Assembly: GCF_000317475.1 (NCBI RefSeq)
Contig: NC_019729.1
Span: forward strand, 6,979,445 to 7,043,444
Reading direction: 5' to 3'
DNA length: 64,000 bases
DNA from: Oscillatoria nigro-viridis PCC 7112
GTDB taxonomy: Bacteria > Cyanobacteriota > Cyanobacteriia > Cyanobacteriales > Microcoleaceae
The notes under the pieces are model-generated. The model made no database searches. It saw only the letters and a program-made list of their open reading frames with translations, and was not told the DNA's origin. The translations under genes and the position numbers were made by a program. Position 1 is the first letter of the stretch, and every line of letters begins with the position of its first letter. This document shows, piece after piece, positions 49,040 through 57,120 of this stretch.

Positions 49040-51475
49040 ATGACTCAAATGCCCCCTCAATGCAACAATCTGCAAGAGCAAGTTGACTCTTTACTGCAAC
49101 TGCTGCGTCAGGAATCCTCTTTGCGACAACAAGATATCACGGCGGTACAAGCTTCTCTGAAAAAGGCAATTTCTCCTGAGTTTGAAATTGTGTTTGCTGG
49201 CGCTTTCAGTGCGGGAAAATCTATGTTAATTAATGCTTTGCTGGAGCGGGAATTGCTCTACAGTGCTGAAGGACACGCGACTGGTACGGAATGTTATATC
49301 GCCTTTGCTGAGCCGGAAAAAGAGCGCGTTGTTCTCACTTTTTTGAGCGAGTTTGAGATTGGCCAGCAAGCTTCTGTGCTTTGCCATCAGTTAGGTTTAG
49401 CTACTGAACTTAATATTAATCAAACAGATGTAGTGTCGCTGTTGTCTCAGGGATGTAACATAATTATTGAAACGGAAGGCGGCGAAAATAAATCCGAGGT
49501 AGCCAAAAAAGCTAAGGCTTTGATGCTGCTGTTAGAAGGTTTTGAGGCAAATCGCGATCGCATCCAAACTCTCGAAAACGCTACCTACTCGATGGAACAG
49601 TTTAACTTTTCCAATCTCAAGGAAGCTGCTAGTTATGCCCGTCGCGGTAGTAACAGTGCTGTACTCAAACGAGTTGAATATTACTGTTATCATCCCTTGC
49701 TGCAAGATGGCAATATTATTATAGATACGCCGGGAATTGATGCGCCGGTGCAGCGGGATGCAGAATTGACTTATGATAAGATTGAAAGCCCCGATACTTC
49801 GGCCGTTGTCTGCGTTTTGAAAGCAGCTTCGTCTGGGGAAATGACGACGGAAGAAACCGAGTTGATGGAAAAGACACGGGGAAATCCGGGAATTCGCGAT
49901 CGGCTGTTTTACATTTTCAACCGCATTGACGAAACTTGGTACAACACGCAACTGCGACAGCGCTTAGAAAATCTGATTAATTCCGACTTTCGCGATACTG
50001 CGAGAGTTTACAAAACTAGCGGATTGTTGGGATTTTACGGGAGTTTGATTCGAGGGACAACAGGGCGCGATCGCTTTGGTTTAAATACAATCTTTGCCAC
50101 CAGTAAAGGGCGAGTTTTTGGAGACGATAAATTAGATTCAGAATTGCTCGGTAATAGTGAAGAAACTCCGCAATTTGTTAGTGAATTTAATCGCTACTGC
50201 GCGAATTCCGGCAAACTGTCTCCCAGCCGATTTCGGATTTCAGTTAACAGCTACGAAACACCAAATGAAAACTACGTGCGGATTCTTGCAGAGCAAGGAC
50301 AACCATTAATTGCTCAATTAATTCAAGATAGCGGCATCGAAGATTTTCGCACAGCCATCACCCGTTACCTCACCGAAGAAAAACGCCCGCAACTGTTCAA
50401 AAATTTAGCTGACGACTTGGAAGACTTGTGCATTCAACTGCGGAAATACTACCAAACAATTCAGCGGAATTTGGACAGCCAGCCCCGCGAAATTGAGGCG
50501 ATGAAAGCACAGGAACTTTTACGCTTAAATCAAGAATTGCAGCAAGTCGGACAGGATTTTCGGGAACATATCGCCGAAGAAGTCAATGAAATGATTATGA
50601 ACAGATGCGATATTTTCGATATAGACTTTCGGCAACTGCAATCTCGGATGATCCGCCGCTTGGATGAATTGTTAGACGGATTTTCTGTTGAGGCGGCTTA
50701 CGGACGCACTTTGCGGAATCATCCCCGCAATGCCACAGCACCTTTAATTGCTGTTTTAGTTGAAGCACTTTATTATTTAGCGAATCAGTTGGAAGATATT
50801 TTAGTAGAGGCTACTAAGTCACTGGTTGATAATTATTTCCAGTATTTGAAAGATAGCGTTCGCAAGTCGGAATACTATCGATTACTCTATCGGTTGTTGG
50901 GGAACGACGGGGGAATTGAACAGCAGTTAGAGGAGTTATCAAAGCGGGTTTCTGATGCTTTGGTAAATGCGGCGGGTGTTGAGTGCGATCGCTACGTGCG
51001 AGAAAGTCCCCGTTTTTACGACGAAGGCACATTTTCGATTTATCAATTCCGCGAAACATTGCAGCAAACATCTCAAGGTTTCGACTGCGAAAATATGGTG
51101 GACGCCCAACCGGCAATTCGGCAATTATTGCGGCTAGATTTTGAGCCGAAAGTATCTAGAACTATTCGGCAAACTTTCCGCCAAACTGTCAACCAAACCC
51201 TGAAAGAGCATTTGTTGCCACTGGCCCAAAAGCAAGCTGATGATATTTTGCAGAAATACAGTCAAGCCCGCGATTATTTAGAGCAAACTTTGGCACAGGA
51301 AGCGGAGGAAAAGATTGCTGGGAATCTGCGGCGGCAAGCTGAGAATGAAGAAAAGATCAAAGAGTACGATCGGGCGGTTTCTGGGATTAATAGTTGTTTG
51401 CAGGCGATGAAGCTGCACGAGCATTTGTTGCCTGTAATTGGACAAACTGATAGCGTTTCGGTAGATGGTGAATGA
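49040..51475 (+). CDS. Dynamin-like GTPase
   Basis: An 811-residue bacterial dynamin-family protein. The GTPase has the P loop AGAFSAGKSMLINALL (about 54-67), the switch I Thr in GHATGTECYIAF, the G3 motif IIIDTPGIDAPVQRD (about 228-240), and an RxD-type G4 in FNRIDET. A long helical middle and stalk domain follows (about 400-800) with a coiled coil at the end (EAEEKIAGNLRRQAENEEKI). Bacterial dynamins remodel membranes; no transmembrane span is obvious, so membrane contact would be through a paddle. It is preceded by a ribosome-like AGGAGC. No adjacent partner GTPase is seen. Confidence 0.9.
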   Translation: MTQMPPQCNNLQEQVDSLLQLLRQESSLRQQDITAVQASLKKAISPEFEIVFAGAFSAGKSMLINALLERELLYSAEGHATGTECYIAFAEPEKERVVLTFLSEFEIGQQASVLCHQLGLATELNINQTDVVSLLSQGCNIIIETEGGENKSEVAKKAKALMLLLEGFEANRDRIQTLENATYSMEQFNFSNLKEAASYARRGSNSAVLKRVEYYCYHPLLQDGNIIIDTPGIDAPVQRDAELTYDKIESPDTSAVVCVLKAASSGEMTTEETELMEKTRGNPGIRDRLFYIFNRIDETWYNTQLRQRLENLINSDFRDTARVYKTSGLLGFYGSLIRGTTGRDRFGLNTIFATSKGRVFGDDKLDSELLGNSEETPQFVSEFNRYCANSGKLSPSRFRISVNSYETPNENYVRILAEQGQPLIAQLIQDSGIEDFRTAITRYLTEEKRPQLFKNLADDLEDLCIQLRKYYQTIQRNLDSQPREIEAMKAQELLRLNQELQQVGQDFREHIAEEVNEMIMNRCDIFDIDFRQLQSRMIRRLDELLDGFSVEAAYGRTLRNHPRNATAPLIAVLVEALYYLANQLEDILVEATKSLVDNYFQYLKDSVRKSEYYRLLYRLLGNDGGIEQQLEELSKRVSDALVNAAGVECDRYVRESPRFYDEGTFSIYQFRETLQQTSQGFDCENMVDAQPAIRQLLRLDFEPKVSRTIRQTFRQTVNQTLKEHLLPLAQKQADDILQKYSQARDYLEQTLAQEAEEKIAGNLRRQAENEEKIKEYDRAVSGINSCLQAMKLHEHLLPVIGQTDSVSVDGE

Positions 51476-51560
51476 TTCCAATTCAGGTGAATTATATTCA
51501 CCTGGTTTCTTTCTTGTGTTTATTGTGCTATAATAGCCAACAAAGAGCGACTTTACTCCT

Positions 51561-51764
51561 ATGAACCTTCGCCAAAAACTTATAACAATAATCGAGCAAC
51601 TTCCAGAAGATAAGTTAGCAACACTTCTGAACCTAGCCCTATTCTTGAAAAGTGGAAAAGAATCCGTTCAACCGCTGCTTGTATCCCAAGCTTATCAAGA
51701 TTGGCTGAGTGCGGAAAATGACATTTATGACGAATTATTTGCCGATGAACTTACGGCGCGGTGA
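51561..51764 (+). CDS. Antitoxin-like protein beside a truncated MazF-like toxin
   Basis: A 67-residue protein of the kind upstream of toxins in cyanobacteria: helical MNLRQKLITIIEQLPEDKLA then LLNLALFLKSGKE and a C-terminal acidic tail QDWLSAENDIYDELFADEL. Its end overlaps the start of the toxin remnant by 20 bases. Intact, although the toxin is cut. No named family is certain. Confidence 0.68.
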   Translation: MNLRQKLITIIEQLPEDKLATLLNLALFLKSGKESVQPLLVSQAYQDWLSAENDIYDELFADELTAR

Positions 51765-51864
51765 TGTAGTCTTGGCTCAAGTACCCAATAAACTTAAGCT
51801 AAATAACACTTGTAGAATTCTTACCAAAAACCATTATAATTACACTAGCCCAAACCGGAAATAA
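51745..51864 (+). pseudogene. Truncated MazF/PemK-type toxin
   Basis: ATG at 51745 reads MNLRRGDVVLAQVPNKLKLN and stops after 39 residues. RRGDVV(L) is the start of MazF/PemK-family toxins (R-G-D-I/V-V), which are normally 110-120 residues. The remaining text (NTCRILTKNHYNYTSPNRK) is not MazF-like, so everything after the first strand has been lost or replaced. The overlap with the antitoxin is as in functional pairs. Confidence 0.75.
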
Positions 51865-51866
51865 AA

Positions 51867-52232
51867 ATGAATGATAACTTTGACTCACTGAAACGTGACG
51901 ATGTTGTGTCTGTATATTCGGATCACATTTTAGTCACTAACCGCACGTTTACAATAAGTGAGTTTATTGCAGCGATGATGACTCTAATAAAAGAGCAAAA
52001 AAATCAAGGTGAATGGACAGAATTAAAAGAAATGTGGTTTAGAGAAGGAATAGATTGTAAAATACTGAAGCCGGGTGCTAAGAGTTGGCAAAGAGGAAAA
52101 GTGAGAATTACTTTAGAGTTTCAGCCTGAAGAGCTTGAAGTTGCAGAAGTTACTGAAATTGGAAAATCAGCAGATACTAAAGTAGTTTCTCCCCTGGACG
52201 ATTTGCGTCAAAAAATGCCTAAAGAGAGTTAG
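51867..52232 (+). CDS. KGK domain protein
   Basis: A 121-residue protein of the KGK family, known mainly from cyanobacteria. The signature is KPGAKSWQRGKVRITLEF (about 73-89), where W-x-(K/R)-G-K is the namesake, followed by the acidic EFQPEELEVAE. The first 60 residues (DDVVSVYSDHILVTNRTFTI) are typical. Function unknown. It starts three bases after the MazF remnant's stop; ATG follows a run of AT. It may share a transcript with the following HNH gene, which begins nine bases later. Confidence 0.85.
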   Translation: MNDNFDSLKRDDVVSVYSDHILVTNRTFTISEFIAAMMTLIKEQKNQGEWTELKEMWFREGIDCKILKPGAKSWQRGKVRITLEFQPEELEVAEVTEIGKSADTKVVSPLDDLRQKMPKES

Positions 52233-52241
52233 CAACACAAG

Positions 52242-52487
52242 ATGAGCAAAACCCCTAGAATACCGATTCCCCCCGAAGTCAGAAAATATGTATTTACTCG
52301 CAATAAATACCAGTGCCAAAGCTGCGGCCAAACCAAGCTAGAAACCCAACTGACGATCGATCATATCATCCCCCTAGCGCGCGGCGGCAGCAACGACATC
52401 AGCAACTTGCAAACCCTCTGCGGCACCTGCAACCAAAAGAAAACCGACAAACTAGACCCCCGCTTCAGGCGACACTTTGACCTGTGA
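52242..52487 (+). CDS. HNH endonuclease
   Basis: An 81-residue HNH nuclease. The fold has two Cys pairs, YQCQSCG (Cys25, Cys28) and TLCGTCN (Cys60, Cys63), and the catalytic IDHIIPLARGGSNDISNLQ (Asp40-His41, later Asn55). All key residues are present. Small HNH proteins like this are found in phage, mobile and defence loci, and also stand alone. It starts nine bases after the KGK gene. Not linked to an intron or restriction methylase here. Confidence 0.92.
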   Translation: MSKTPRIPIPPEVRKYVFTRNKYQCQSCGQTKLETQLTIDHIIPLARGGSNDISNLQTLCGTCNQKKTDKLDPRFRRHFDL

Positions 52488-52578
52488 TATTTAACAGTAT
52501 AATAAAATCAGCAATTTAAGCTTGAAATTGTTAACCTCTGTTCGATCGCACTTTTAATCCCTAGCTTGGATAACTGCA

Positions 52579-52815
52579 ATGCTGACAAAAACAGTTGACG
52601 TGCAAGAAGCACAGACAAATTTAAAAGAGTTATTATCTCTAGCACTTAAAGGCATAGAGGTTGTTCTCACAGAAGGTGGCATTCCCCTTGTCCGTTTAGC
52701 GCCGATCGCATCCCCAACTAAGCAGCGTACAGCAGGATTGCACGCAGGAGCAGTCTGGACAAGTAATGATTTTGATGAACCGTTACCAGACGAATTTTGG
52801 ACAGGGAATCTATGA
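52579..52815 (+). CDS. Phd/YefM-family antitoxin
   Basis: A 78-residue antitoxin: TVDVQEAQTNLKELLSLALKGIEVVLTEGG is the Phd/YefM core (VxEAKxNLxxLL... and IxRxGxPV-like), then LVRLAPIASP, and a C-terminal toxin-binding tail GAVWTSNDFDEPLPDEFW. Its stop overlaps the ATG of a vapC remnant by four bases, as in intact Phd-VapC operons. Intact, although the toxin is not. Confidence 0.9.
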   Translation: MLTKTVDVQEAQTNLKELLSLALKGIEVVLTEGGIPLVRLAPIASPTKQRTAGLHAGAVWTSNDFDEPLPDEFWTGNL

Positions 52816-52865
52816 AATTACTGCTGGATACTCATACCTTTATAGGGAGCATCTCATATTTGTAA
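52812..52865 (+). pseudogene. vapC remnant cut by a MITE
   Basis: Reads MKLLLDTHTFI, the exact opening of many VapC PIN toxins with the first catalytic Asp, then enters the MITE and stops. No further VapC sequence is seen beyond the element. Confidence 0.85.
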
Positions 52866-52989
52866 AAACACTTCTTCTGGCTCCTTCCTTCTTCCTCTTT
52901 CCTCCTGCCTCCTTCCTTCTTCCTCTTTCCTCCTGCCTCCTGCCTTAAAACTCCAATTTCTAGCTTAACTGCAAAAGTGAGATGCTCCC
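52845..52989. mobile_element. 145 bp MITE with 12 bp terminal inverted repeats
   Basis: GGGAGCATCTCA (52845-52856) and TGAGATGCTCCC (52978-52989) are perfect inverted repeats. The flanks carry a perfect direct repeat CCTTTATA (52837-52844 and 52990-52997), the mark of an insertion. The interior has CTTCCTTCTTCCTC- and CCTCCTGCCT-type repeats and no open reading frame. A non-autonomous element needing a transposase elsewhere. Confidence 0.9.
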
Positions 52990-53039
52990 CCTTTATATTG
53001 TACTTTTACCTTTAATATCACGCCTCAAATCATTCATAA

Positions 53040-53070
53040 CATCCGCGTTAATCCGCGTTAATCTGCGGTA
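53040..53070. repeat. ATCCGCGTTAATCTGCGG repeat
   Basis: Two GCGTTAATC units and TCTGCGGTAA, next to the 3' end of the glycoside hydrolase-like gene. Same family as the copies at 4862 and 12680. Confidence 0.6.
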
Positions 53071-53078
53071 AAAAAATC

Positions 53079-56000
53079 CTACCATCGATAATACCGATAA
53101 GGATCGTCTCCCTTCTCAAAATCGGTTCTGTAATCCCAGTGATAAAACTCCCGACTCGAACCGTTAAACACAGATCCATCCGCCTTAAAACTCGCCCCTA
53201 AATTAGCCAAAATCTGAGCATTTGCCCGGGTTTGCCGCCAGCGAGTAAAACGCAAATAAGTCTTAGTATCAGCATTCAAACTGTCCGGTTCAATCTGAGA
53301 AAAAATCGCCACACCCTTGCCAACTTTTACCCGGCTTAACAAACCGTCAGCACCCATTTCTCCCCCAGACTTAATCAACCAAGTATCATAAAAAGAGCGC
53401 GATCGCAAATCTGAGGCGCTAACCCCCTTCACCTCATCCCAACTCGGAACCGCCAGCGAACCCCCGAAATCCTGCGCTTGCTGCAAACCGACGCCCAAAC
53501 CCGCCACAGGCACTTGACGCGGCAAGAAAAACGCCTTCCCGCCAGCATTCAAATAACCGCGCAAAGCTGCATCTTTTAGATTCGCTTCTCTCCCCACAAT
53601 GACCAAATCAACATCATTAGAAAGCGAACTAGCGCGCTGATAAATTACCCCCAAACTGTCCAACTTTTGGGCATCTCCATCTCCCCCTATTAAAACCACT
53701 TTATCCGGCTTTCCAAGTACCGGAGAATTCATCCCGTAACTCACAATTTGTTGCACTAACTGCGCCGCCCCAGCATCTACAGAATAATGGTCTTCCAAAT
53801 CCAACTCGTTTAAAATCAGCCGCCCTTTTCCGTAATCTAATTCCATCAGCGGCGAATAAGCTAAATCAAACTCAGATTCCAAAATAGGGCGCCAACCGCT
53901 GCGGTGCGGCTTCTCAATAGAAGCGCTGCTGACACCGCCGCGATTTCCCCAACGCCAGCCGTACCAAGGTTTATTTGCCGGACTCAAATTAGCGCCAGTT
54001 TGGATCGTATTTGGATAAGCTTCAACCAGGGTGCTTTCCCCCGCCCAATCCCGCAAATCTTCACTGTCTAAACCGCTAATTGCCGGATGGTTGCTGTCAA
54101 CTGGAAAAGCGCGGCGGCTGACGTGGGCAGCAACCCGGAAACCCGTATTTTCCAGCCATTCCCGGCGCTGAGGAAACACAATTGCTTTGCCGCCGTTTCG
54201 CACAAAACTTTCTAAACTTCCCGGCAAATTTTCCCCGCTAGAAAACGCTTCCCTACCGATAATTAATAGCGATGCAAGTTGCGAACCATTCCACGGTACA
54301 AGCTGATGACCTAACTGTTGTAACATGGCCGATGTTTTGCCCGCTGGATCGAAGATTGTCAGCGTATCCTTGCTTTTGGCTTGATTGGGAAAAACCCGGA
54401 AAGCAAATGTATCAGAATGCGATCGATCGCCCACCCGCGCAGTCAAGCGAATTTCGCCGTCAGCCTTGCTAGAAATGGTATTTGGCAAATTTAGCTCAAT
54501 TGGGAAAAACAGCGTACCTGCCGACTCAATCGTCCCTTTTTCCTCGCCTTTTTTTACTTCTTTCCCGCCCACCAAAACTCGCCAATTAAACGAAAATTCT
54601 TGCGCTGCCCGCGTATCGTTAATTAACACTACTTGCTTAGCCAGTTTTCCGCCCACAAACAAATTGCGATCTTTCGCAGTAAAAACCGGACTAGCACCAG
54701 CAATCCAAGCCAAAGTAGAGCTATTATTATTCATAATTGCCTCGCCCCCAGGATGAACAATATAAGCTTCGGGCTGCAAATAATTCAAAAGATTATTTGA
54801 GACTTGCTTCAAATAAACTCCCCGGCCACCAGGTTGAAATGCCCCAATATCCACCTTTTTTTTGCCCGCTTCGGAAACTTCCCAACCGTGCCCGTCATTC
54901 CAAGGAATCATCCCCCCAGAGATTCCAAAAGTCCGCCAACTCCGCCAAGTATTTGTACTGAATAACTGCTGCAACTTTTGAAAAGCGGGTGCAAAATCTA
55001 ACTCTTTTTTAAAATGCCAGCTTTGATACTCCTGACCCCTGAAAAACTGCTCGCGAATTTTATTTTTATAAGCGGCAGTTTCCAACTCGTAAGCCTGCTT
55101 ACCAAAATAAATGGCCGCAAACTCAGTCATCCAAGGTTCGCTGAGAATCGCCTGACCAAAACCTTTGCGTGCCCGCATCATCGTGGCGTGCAGAGGAGTC
55201 CCAAACTCGACAGCCATGTAGGGCATTTCCCCGGTTTTACTCCACTCAGAAATCCACTCTTCCCGTTCTTGCAAGGGAATCATATTTAAATAAGTATTCA
55301 GCGCGTAAACATCGCCGAAGTATGCGCCTTGGTGTACCATCACAGGTCGGGTTGGGTCAGCCGATTTAATGGTAGCTATAGCGTCATTTCCTAGGGGAGT
55401 GTTGACCCGCAAACGCTCGTTTTCCGAGGGACTGAGAGTTCCTTCTACTTTGCTTTTGCCGATGCGGCGGGGATTTTGGTCGTCAGCATTGCCGAAAAAA
55501 TTAGGACTTGTTGCCCACATTAATACTGATGGATGATTGCGGTAGCGGCGCATTTCAGTCACCATTCGGGCTTTCCAGCGGTTTTTCCAGTAAGGGTTTT
55601 TCCACTTGCCGTTCCAAGCGATAGGACTAATATCTAAAGCGGGAGCCATAATTGGAAAACCTTTGAGGTCTGCTCTTTCCGAAAATAACTCTCGGAAGTG
55701 CCATCTACCCCGTTCGTCGTGATTCCAAGGCCACATTTCTGTTATGTTAAAACCGGCTTTTACGTAGCCATCAATTAGGCGGTCAGAAACTTCTAGTATG
55801 CCGCCTTGCCAAGTATCGGAGTGCAAGATTGGTCGCAGCCGAAATTCAGTTCCGTTTAAGAAAAATTTGCGCCCTTCTATCCAAAATTCGCGGAAGCCAA
55901 AAGGTTGGTGGTATTGCGTATCAATGCCGCTGCCTTTTACTGCTAATTGCAGGGTGTAAAGGTTTGGTTGCCCGACATCCCAAAGACGGGGATTTGGCCA

Positions 56001-56891
56001 ATTCCACTGGACTTGTAAGGTTTGAAGTGGTTTAGCTTGAACGCTGGCATTTGCGGTGAATTGTTGTTGTACTTTGCCTTTTTCGTCGAGCATTTGCGCG
56101 ATTAATTCTACTTTACCGTTTTGGGCAACGTCTTTGAGTTCTACATCTAATTTAACTTGCTTTTTTCTGGTGGAAGTTTGGACGAATACGTCGCTAATTA
56201 GCGGGCCTGGGGGAAGGCTCAGAAGCCGTACTTCACCGATGATTCCCCGCGATTGCAACTTGGATTTTTCTGTGTAGATTTCTGTGGGGCCCATGATGAC
56301 GGCTTTTTCCTTTTCATCGGATACTGCCACCACTAAGATGGATATGGTGTTTTGACCTAGTTTTGCTGCTTTGGTAATTTCAATAGTGCCGTAGGGCCAG
56401 GGGATTTGACCGCAGTTAATCCCGTTGACAAAGATGACTGCATCGGTGCTGACTCTGGCTAAGTCGATAAAGATGCGGCGGTTTGTCCAGTCGTCGGGAA
56501 TGTCTATATTTTTCTGATACCAAGCTTTTGATAGTTGTTTACTGTTGAAGTTTTCCCAATCTTTGCCGCTGCCGCGAGTGATGATTCCGGGTACCGATTC
56601 GTTGTTTTCTTTTTGCCAGTCTCCAGGTACCGAGATGGAACCCCAATTTGGGGAGACGGGGGGGTTTTGGAGGTTGCCAACTGCGGGGACAAATTGCCAA
56701 GTTCCGTTGAGATAAATTTGGGATCGTTTGTTGTCGATCGCCCCGCCGGCCGCGATGGTAAGATTGGGGGAGCCGATCGACATCGCACAGTTGCTGGCTA
56801 AGTAGGGATTTTGAAGTGCGTAACCGACGAATCCAAAGAGGGTGGCGGCTGCGAAAAATAATCCGATAATTTTGGCCAGCTTGTGATTCAC
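53079..56891 (-). CDS. Large exported glycoside hydrolase family 2-like protein
   Basis: A 1270-residue protein with an N-terminal signal anchor (HKLAKIIGLFFAAATLFGFV). A GH2 sugar-binding jelly roll follows (about 45-215, LNGTWQFVPAVG ... DLARVSTDAVIFVNGINCG), then an immunoglobulin-like domain, and a TIM barrel (about 325-650) with GFREFWIEGRKFFLNG and MRRYRNHPSVLMWATSPN. In GH2 enzymes the acid/base Glu lies in x-N-E after this strand; here the residues are S-P-N. The VEFGTP site (about 562) retains a nucleophile-like Glu. The last about 350 residues resemble a GATase-like fold (VVLIGGDGDAQKL, DLVIVGREANL). Activity is uncertain; a carbohydrate-binding or altered enzyme is possible. Start ATG is clear. 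Confidence 0.82.
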   Translation of the reverse strand: MNHKLAKIIGLFFAAATLFGFVGYALQNPYLASNCAMSIGSPNLTIAAGGAIDNKRSQIYLNGTWQFVPAVGNLQNPPVSPNWGSISVPGDWQKENNESVPGIITRGSGKDWENFNSKQLSKAWYQKNIDIPDDWTNRRIFIDLARVSTDAVIFVNGINCGQIPWPYGTIEITKAAKLGQNTISILVVAVSDEKEKAVIMGPTEIYTEKSKLQSRGIIGEVRLLSLPPGPLISDVFVQTSTRKKQVKLDVELKDVAQNGKVELIAQMLDEKGKVQQQFTANASVQAKPLQTLQVQWNWPNPRLWDVGQPNLYTLQLAVKGSGIDTQYHQPFGFREFWIEGRKFFLNGTEFRLRPILHSDTWQGGILEVSDRLIDGYVKAGFNITEMWPWNHDERGRWHFRELFSERADLKGFPIMAPALDISPIAWNGKWKNPYWKNRWKARMVTEMRRYRNHPSVLMWATSPNFFGNADDQNPRRIGKSKVEGTLSPSENERLRVNTPLGNDAIATIKSADPTRPVMVHQGAYFGDVYALNTYLNMIPLQEREEWISEWSKTGEMPYMAVEFGTPLHATMMRARKGFGQAILSEPWMTEFAAIYFGKQAYELETAAYKNKIREQFFRGQEYQSWHFKKELDFAPAFQKLQQLFSTNTWRSWRTFGISGGMIPWNDGHGWEVSEAGKKKVDIGAFQPGGRGVYLKQVSNNLLNYLQPEAYIVHPGGEAIMNNNSSTLAWIAGASPVFTAKDRNLFVGGKLAKQVVLINDTRAAQEFSFNWRVLVGGKEVKKGEEKGTIESAGTLFFPIELNLPNTISSKADGEIRLTARVGDRSHSDTFAFRVFPNQAKSKDTLTIFDPAGKTSAMLQQLGHQLVPWNGSQLASLLIIGREAFSSGENLPGSLESFVRNGGKAIVFPQRREWLENTGFRVAAHVSRRAFPVDSNHPAISGLDSEDLRDWAGESTLVEAYPNTIQTGANLSPANKPWYGWRWGNRGGVSSASIEKPHRSGWRPILESEFDLAYSPLMELDYGKGRLILNELDLEDHYSVDAGAAQLVQQIVSYGMNSPVLGKPDKVVLIGGDGDAQKLDSLGVIYQRASSLSNDVDLVIVGREANLKDAALRGYLNAGGKAFFLPRQVPVAGLGVGLQQAQDFGGSLAVPSWDEVKGVSASDLRSRSFYDTWLIKSGGEMGADGLLSRVKVGKGVAIFSQIEPDSLNADTKTYLRFTRWRQTRANAQILANLGASFKADGSVFNGSSREFYHWDYRTDFEKGDDPYRYYRW

Positions 56892-57120
56892 TCGCTTATT
56901 GCTCCCAGAAATTAGATAATCTAATTTGTCCCTGGATCTATGATAGCAGTTGATTCAGCACCAATCCCGCACTCAATCTGTCTCTGGGAAGATGGCACAG
57001 AGCCGACAAATGTGGTTTTGTATAGAAAAAATAAACACTTAGTTTTAATTAAGTTTTAACCAGGTTGTTTCATCGACATCAGCAATAGTACGATCGCGCC
57101 ATCGCTACAGGTCAACAAAA

